From Gallionellaceae bacterium (GTDB lineage: Bacteria > Pseudomonadota > Gammaproteobacteria > Burkholderiales > Gallionellaceae), in assembly GCA_947445045.1 (NCBI GenBank), contig CANFCA010000018.1, forward strand, positions 1 through 10,330: a stretch of 10,330 nucleotides of DNA, in the 5' to 3' direction. Under the pieces are notes generated by a model. That model made no database searches. It was not told where the DNA came from and saw only the letters and a program-made list of their open reading frames with translations. Position numbers and translations under genes: made by a program. Of the stretch, positions 6,640 to 10,330 are shown piece by piece (the stretch's first letter is position 1; each line of letters opens with the position of its first letter).

Positions 6640-8388
6640 ATGAATCAACTTAGATACATTATATTGGTTAGTTTGTTGCTCACCGCTTGTGCGCATGCAC
6701 CGGAGCAGAAGCTCGCCGAGCAAGCTGCGCAGCCGTCTAAACAGACCGAGCAGACTGAGCCTGCCGAGCAAGAAGTGCAAGATAATAGGGTGTTTCCCAA
6801 TGTCGAATTAACTGATGAGTTGCTCTATCAATTTTTGTTGACGGAAATTGCCAATCAGCGCGGCGAAACGGATGTTGCAGTCAAAGCTAGTGTTAGCTTG
6901 GCCAATAAAACGCGGGATCCGCGTGTAGCAATGCGTGCGGCGCAATTGGCTATGGAATCCGGTCAAATGGATAAAGCGATCGATGCAATTAAGTTGTGGC
7001 GCGAAGTTGAACCGACTTCGATCATAGCTAGGCGCATGTTGTCCTCGGTGTTACTGCGTGCCGGAAAATTGGATGAGGTGCGCACCGAGTTGGCAGGCAT
7101 GTTGAAAGATGATCAGGCAAATGCGGGACCAGCTTTTATACATTTGTATCAAATCATGTCTGCCTATCCTGATAAAGCCGCCGCATTGCAATTGATTAGC
7201 GAATTAGCACAACCTTATCCGACTAAGCCTGAAGCGCATTGGGCTGTGGCGCAATTAGCGCAAACAGCAGGGGATGAAAAACGTGCATTAACTGAAGTAA
7301 GACTTGCAAGTAATTTGCGCCCAGATTGGGATATGGCGGTTTCGCTGGAAGCGATGGTGTTGCAAAAAAATGCACCTCAAGAAGGCTTGGATAAATTAAA
7401 AAATTACTTGGCTAAGTTTCCGGATGTGCGCGAAATTCGCATGCAATATGCACGCGCCTTGCTCGATCAAAAGCAATACAAGTTGTCGCGCGATGAGTTT
7501 CAACACTTGGCGAGCGACAATCCGGATTCGTCGGAAATGGCTTTTGCCATCGCCATGATTTCTCTTCAGATGCAAGACTATCAAGGCGCGGAAGATCAGC
7601 TAAAACTGGCGCTGAATAAAGGCAAGAAGGATCAGGATACAGTGCGCTATTACCTTGGGCAGTTGGATGAGGCGAAGAAAAATGAAGTCGAGGCGATAGA
7701 GAATTATCGCCTAGTAAATGGCGGTGAATATCAATTTTCGGCACAGATACGCATTGCCTATTTGCTGAATAAACGCGGCGAATCAACTGTTGCGATGCAG
7801 CAATTGCATCAAATACAGGCAATCAGCAACCAGCAACGTGCGCAACTGATTATGGTGGAGTCGAAGTTTTTATTGGATGCCAAGCAAGACGCGGATGCTT
7901 ACAAGGTTTTGCAGCAAGGCTTAGCATCGTTGCCCAATAACCCTGATTTGCTTTATGAGACAGCGATGATTGCTGAGAAAATTGGCAAGCATGACGAATC
8001 AGAAAAGTTATTGCGTAAACTCATCAAAGTTAAGCCTGATGACGCACACGCGTATAACGCCCTTGGCTTTAGTTTGTTGGAGCGCAATGAGCGAATTTCT
8101 GAAGCCGTGACCTTGGTAGAAAAAGCGATGCAACTTGCGCCCGATGATGCCGCCATCATCGATAGTGTAGGGTGGGGGTATTACCGTAGTGGCAAATTTG
8201 AGGAGAGCATTAAGTTGTTGCGACGCGCTTTTGCCAGCAATCCCGATCCGGAAATTGCCGCGCATTTGGGCGAAGTGTTGTGGGCACATGGCGACAAGGA
8301 AGACGCAAAAAAAGTGTGGCAAGATAGCCTCAAAGAAAATGCGGATAGTTCGCAACTTCAAACCGTCATTAAAAAATTTATTCCTTAG
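6640..8388 (+). CDS. Tetratricopeptide-repeat outer-membrane-type lipoprotein
   Basis: From ATG 6640 this is a 582-residue protein. The N-terminus MNQLRYIILVSLLLTAC is a lipoprotein signal with lipobox LTAC and lipidated Cys17, which favours this start over ATG 6610, which would prefix ten polar residues and sits in the promoter. A Gln/Glu-rich linker follows (about 20-45). The rest is helical TPR repeats, clearest at about 430-575: PNNPDLLYETAMIAEKIGKH, then PDDAHAYNALGFSLLERN, PDDAAIIDSVGWGYYRSGK and PDPEIAAHLGEVLWAHGDK. Proteins of this type precede lolB and ispE in many Betaproteobacteria. A scaffold role at the cell envelope is likely from family knowledge; the specific partner is unknown. 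Its TAG stop is immediately followed by the lolB ATG, so the genes are probably co-transcribed. Confidence 0.9.
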   Translation: MNQLRYIILVSLLLTACAHAPEQKLAEQAAQPSKQTEQTEPAEQEVQDNRVFPNVELTDELLYQFLLTEIANQRGETDVAVKASVSLANKTRDPRVAMRAAQLAMESGQMDKAIDAIKLWREVEPTSIIARRMLSSVLLRAGKLDEVRTELAGMLKDDQANAGPAFIHLYQIMSAYPDKAAALQLISELAQPYPTKPEAHWAVAQLAQTAGDEKRALTEVRLASNLRPDWDMAVSLEAMVLQKNAPQEGLDKLKNYLAKFPDVREIRMQYARALLDQKQYKLSRDEFQHLASDNPDSSEMAFAIAMISLQMQDYQGAEDQLKLALNKGKKDQDTVRYYLGQLDEAKKNEVEAIENYRLVNGGEYQFSAQIRIAYLLNKRGESTVAMQQLHQIQAISNQQRAQLIMVESKFLLDAKQDADAYKVLQQGLASLPNNPDLLYETAMIAEKIGKHDESEKLLRKLIKVKPDDAHAYNALGFSLLERNERISEAVTLVEKAMQLAPDDAAIIDSVGWGYYRSGKFEESIKLLRRAFASNPDPEIAAHLGEVLWAHGDKEDAKKVWQDSLKENADSSQLQTVIKKFIP

Positions 8389-9072
8389 ATGGTTTTTGCA
8401 ATGAAACATAACGGAAGAGCCCTCGTATTGGCTAACGTTTTTGTAGGAGCGAGCCATGCTCGCGATTGCTCTTTCTTTTCGCGAGCATGGCTCGCTCCTA
8501 CAATCCGCTTGTTGGCTTTAATTGGAGTTGTTTTCCTAGGCGGTTGCGCATCGTTGCATCCACATTCAGGGTCTATCGCTCAACCTGCGCAGCTTGAATC
8601 TGCACCCTTCGCAATTAATGGCCGCATCGCTATCAACTACCAAGGCAACCGAAACTCTGCTGGAATGCATTGGAATCATCAAGCTCAATCGGATGAAATT
8701 TTATTACTAACCCCGCTGGGGCAAACGGTGGCACGTATTGCCAGCGATGCGCAGCATGCGACTTTGGATCAAGGTGAGCAGCATTATCAAGCCAATGATG
8801 CCGAGACTCTAATGACGCAAGTGTTGGGCTGGCATTTGCCGATGAGTAGTTTGCATTATTGGGTGTTGGGCAAGGAGGCGAGCGATAGCACTGCACAAGT
8901 TGAACGTGATGAGCAGGGTCGAATCAGCGTGTTGCATCAAGCGGGTTGGGAGGTGCGCTACTTGAGTTATGCAGATGCCACGACGAGTAGCTTGCCATCA
9001 CGCATGGAGTTAATTCACAACGATTTGCAGGTAAAGCTGTTCATTGATGAGTGGGATTGGACTGCCAAATGA
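8389..9072 (+). CDS. lolB: Outer-membrane lipoprotein receptor LolB, with REP-derived N-terminal extension
   Basis: LolB accepts lipoproteins from the carrier LolA and inserts them in the outer membrane. The core matches the family: APFAINGRIAINYQGNRNSA, GMHWNHQAQSDEILLLTPLGQ, the Trp-rich GWHLPMSSLHYWVLG, then RISVLHQAGWEVRYLSY and the C-terminal PSRMELIHNDLQVKLFIDEW. The signal peptide core is IRLLALIGVVFLGGC (39-53), with lipobox LGGC and lipidated Cys53. The N-region is unusually long because a REP pair (8443-8501) encodes residues about 19-38 (VGASHARDCSFFSRAWLAPT). ATG 8389 directly follows the TPR gene stop; ATG 8401 is an alternative start, and the ribosome binding site is poor for both. 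The final TGA overlaps the ispE start by 4 nt. Confidence 0.9.
   Translation: MVFAMKHNGRALVLANVFVGASHARDCSFFSRAWLAPTIRLLALIGVVFLGGCASLHPHSGSIAQPAQLESAPFAINGRIAINYQGNRNSAGMHWNHQAQSDEILLLTPLGQTVARIASDAQHATLDQGEQHYQANDAETLMTQVLGWHLPMSSLHYWVLGKEASDSTAQVERDEQGRISVLHQAGWEVRYLSYADATTSSLPSRMELIHNDLQVKLFIDEWDWTAK
8443..8501. repeat. REPIN-like element: two perfect inverted REP copies in the lolB signal region
   Basis: Arms 8443-8465 and 8479-8501 are perfect 23-nt inverted repeats, beginning GTAGGAGCGAGCC and ending in CTCGCGA, with a 13-nt spacer. Each arm itself contains a hairpin GCGAGC-CAT-GCTCGC. GTAGGAGC units with an internal short hairpin, arranged head to head, are typical of REP sequences mobilised by RAYT transposases. 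A related copy is in mutM. Confidence 0.9.
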
Positions 9073-9914
9073 AATTGACTTGTCTAGCACCTGCCAAGCT
9101 GAATCTTTTTTTACATGTCATCGGTCGCAGGCCGGACGGTTACCACTTGTTGCAAACTTTATTTCGTTTTATCAGTTTGTACGACACATTGCATTTTAGT
9201 TTGTGTGAAGACGGCGAAGTTCGCCGCACTAATAGCATTGAGGGCGTGGCAGAACAGCAAGATTTGTGTGTGCGAGCCGCGCGCTTATTACAAAGTGAGA
9301 CGGGTTGTCGCTTAGGTGTGGACATTACGTTGGAAAAATACATCCCGATGGGCGGCGGCTTAGGTGGCGGTAGTTCGGATGCGGCAACCACGCTGATTGC
9401 GCTGAATCGCTTATGGGCATTAGGTTTGTCGCGTGAGCGGTTGATGCAGCTAGGCTTAAGTTTGGGCGCGGATGTGCCGGTATTTGTGTTTGGCGAGAAC
9501 GCTTTCGCCGAGGGCGTAGGCGAGAAACTACAAGCCTATCCTTTGCCAGAAGCTTGGTATGTGGTGCTGTTTCCGCCCGTTCATGTACCGACGGCTCAGG
9601 TTTTTTCGCATCCTGAATTGACACGTGATACGGTTTCCATCACAATGCGCGCCCTCGAAAGTCAGCAAAAGCAGCAACTTCGCAATGACTTGGAATCTGT
9701 GGTGTGTACGCTCTACCCAGAAGTGGCAAGTTATCTGGCTTGGTTGAATAATTTTGGCGAGGCTAAGATGACGGGTTCGGGTGCTTGTGTGTTTGCCGAG
9801 TTTGCCAGCCAAAGCCAAGCTGAAGTTGTGTTGCAAAAATTGCCACAAGAGATGCGTGGAGTTGTCGCGCAAGGTTTAACAAAGCATCCGTTGCATGATT
9901 GGATGCTTGATTGA
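9069..9914 (+). CDS. ispE: 4-diphosphocytidyl-2-C-methyl-D-erythritol kinase (IspE)
   Basis: This GHMP-family kinase phosphorylates CDP-methylerythritol in the MEP pathway of isoprenoid precursor synthesis. The product has 281 residues, the usual length. Motifs: LAPAKLNLFLHVIGRRPDGYH (6-26, with Lys10 and His26), the ATP-binding glycine loop PMGGGLGGGSSDAA (93-106), LGADVP with catalytic Asp135, and MTGSGACVF near the C-terminus. ATG 9069 is chosen over GTG 9051 because the protein then begins MKLTCLAPAKLN as in the family and overlaps the lolB stop (ATGA), indicating translational coupling. It ends 43 nt before the tRNA. Confidence 0.96.
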   Translation: MKLTCLAPAKLNLFLHVIGRRPDGYHLLQTLFRFISLYDTLHFSLCEDGEVRRTNSIEGVAEQQDLCVRAARLLQSETGCRLGVDITLEKYIPMGGGLGGGSSDAATTLIALNRLWALGLSRERLMQLGLSLGADVPVFVFGENAFAEGVGEKLQAYPLPEAWYVVLFPPVHVPTAQVFSHPELTRDTVSITMRALESQQKQQLRNDLESVVCTLYPEVASYLAWLNNFGEAKMTGSGACVFAEFASQSQAEVVLQKLPQEMRGVVAQGLTKHPLHDWMLD

Positions 9915-9926
9915 TGAAGTTATCGA

Positions 9927-9939
9927 CAACAGTTTGTTG
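9927..9939 (+). terminator. Weak hairpin after ispE
   Basis: CAACA-GTT-TGTTG forms a 5-bp stem 12 nt past the ispE stop and is followed by GTAATTTTTAA. It is a possible weak terminator between ispE and the tRNA gene, but the stem is short and AT-rich, so the call is uncertain. Confidence 0.25.
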
Positions 9940-9957
9940 GTAATTTTTAAGGTTTAT

Positions 9958-10032
9958 TGGGGAGTCGCCAAGTGGTAAGGCAACGGGTTTTGATCCCGTC
10001 ATCCGTAGGTTCGATCCCTACCTCCTCAGCCA
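9958..10032 (+). tRNA. tRNA-Gln, anticodon TTG
   Basis: The cloverleaf is complete. The acceptor TGGGGAG pairs with CTCCTCA with one G-T pair. The anticodon stem ACGGG/CCCGT encloses loop TTTTGAT with anticodon TTG at 9990-9992, reading CAA. The T-arm is GTAGG-TTCGATC-CCTAC. G follows the acceptor stem as discriminator, and the CCA end is encoded at 10030-10032. The U-A first acceptor pair is typical of glutamine tRNA. Its place between ispE and prs is the usual betaproteobacterial arrangement. Confidence 0.97.
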
Positions 10033-10083
10033 CTATTCGCAGGGTCTGGTGTACTTGCATTTCGATTATTTAAGGGGTTGGAA

Positions 10084-10330
10084 GTGTCCTACGACAGCGT
10101 GATGGTCTTCACAGGCAATGCCAATCCTAAGCTCGCCGAAGCAGTTGCTCAGCGTTTACACATTCATCTTGGACGAGCGACAGTAGGTCGTTTTTCTGAT
10201 GGTGAGGTAATGGTTGAATTACTTGAGAACGTGCGTGGTAAAGACGTTTTCGTGTTGCAATCAACCTGCGCACCCACCAATGATAATCTGATGGAAGTAA
10301 TGGTGATGGTCGATGCGCTGAAGCGTGCAT
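10084..10330 (+). CDS. prs: Ribose-phosphate pyrophosphokinase (PRPP synthetase), N-terminal part
   Basis: This enzyme makes PRPP from ribose 5-phosphate and ATP for nucleotide, histidine and tryptophan synthesis. Only the first 82 codons are in the window. GTG at 10084 is preceded by AAGGGG (10072-10077) at 6-nt spacing and gives [20 protein letters not shown], the expected family start; ATG 10102 would remove the first six residues. Conserved blocks are [29 protein letters not shown] and [15 protein letters not shown]. It lies 51 nt after tRNA-Gln. No terminator or clear separate promoter is seen between them, so tRNA and prs may share a transcript. Confidence 0.97.
   Translation, partial: MSYDSVMVFTGNANPKLAEAVAQRLHIHLGRATVGRFSDGEVMVELLENVRGKDVFVLQSTCAPTNDNLMEVMVMVDALKRA

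Noticed and set aside
6538..6780. 80-codon minus-strand open frame spanning the divergent promoter region
   Set aside because: It is antisense to the TPR gene, crosses both promoters and ends inside the ATPase coding region in another frame.
9051..9068. GTG 9051 as ispE start
   Set aside because: It adds six residues absent from the family N-terminus; ATG 9069 gives the usual MKL..PAKLN start and coupling with the lolB stop.

Overview
The window looks like chromosome of a moderate-GC betaproteobacterium. The main reason is the block TPR lipoprotein - lolB - ispE - tRNA-Gln(TTG) - prs at 6.6-10.3 kb, a gene order known from Betaproteobacteria, with a Prs N-terminus of the betaproteobacterial type. 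A Nitrosomonadales/Gallionellaceae-like host is my guess; the sequence does not prove it.

Layout. (1) 1-1378, minus strand: a long gene that runs off the left edge. It starts at GTG and reads without a stop through a TPR-like/ATP-grasp ligase module, a Pro/Ser-rich linker, and then the first ~39 residues of a SerC (phosphoserine aminotransferase)-like domain. (2) 1379-1687: non-coding, with a weak promoter and a degenerate palindrome. (3) 1688-2068, minus: a small, unrecognised all-helical protein whose reading frame continues 29 codons further upstream without a standard start codon. (4) 2305-6562, minus: ATPase, permease and GldG-like auxiliary protein of a GldA/GldF/GldG-type ABC exporter, tightly packed, followed by mutM (fpg). 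(5) 6563-6639: a short divergent promoter region. (6) 6640-9914, plus: TPR lipoprotein, lolB and ispE, with adjacent or overlapping stops and starts. (7) 9958-10032: tRNA-Gln. (8) 10084 to the right edge: the 5' part of prs.

Genes working together. The ABC genes form one translation-coupled operon for a membrane transporter of unknown substrate. LolB (outer-membrane lipoprotein insertion) and IspE (isoprenoid precursor synthesis) are housekeeping genes co-transcribed with a TPR lipoprotein. MutM removes oxidised purines from DNA.

Most striking observations. First, the ATP-grasp/SerC-like fusion. Second, dispersed palindromic elements have entered protein-coding genes in frame. A REP/REPIN-type element lies in the lolB signal-peptide region and a relative lies between the two domains of MutM, so two unrelated proteins share the peptide VGASHA. 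A second, unrelated palindrome family (CCGTT.GCCCTGAGC...CTTCGAC) adds 22 codons to another MutM loop and also forms a 109-bp palindrome just upstream of mutM. MutM is therefore about 349 residues instead of about 270, yet keeps every catalytic and zinc residue I can check. I see no insertion sequence, CRISPR array, phage gene or rRNA.
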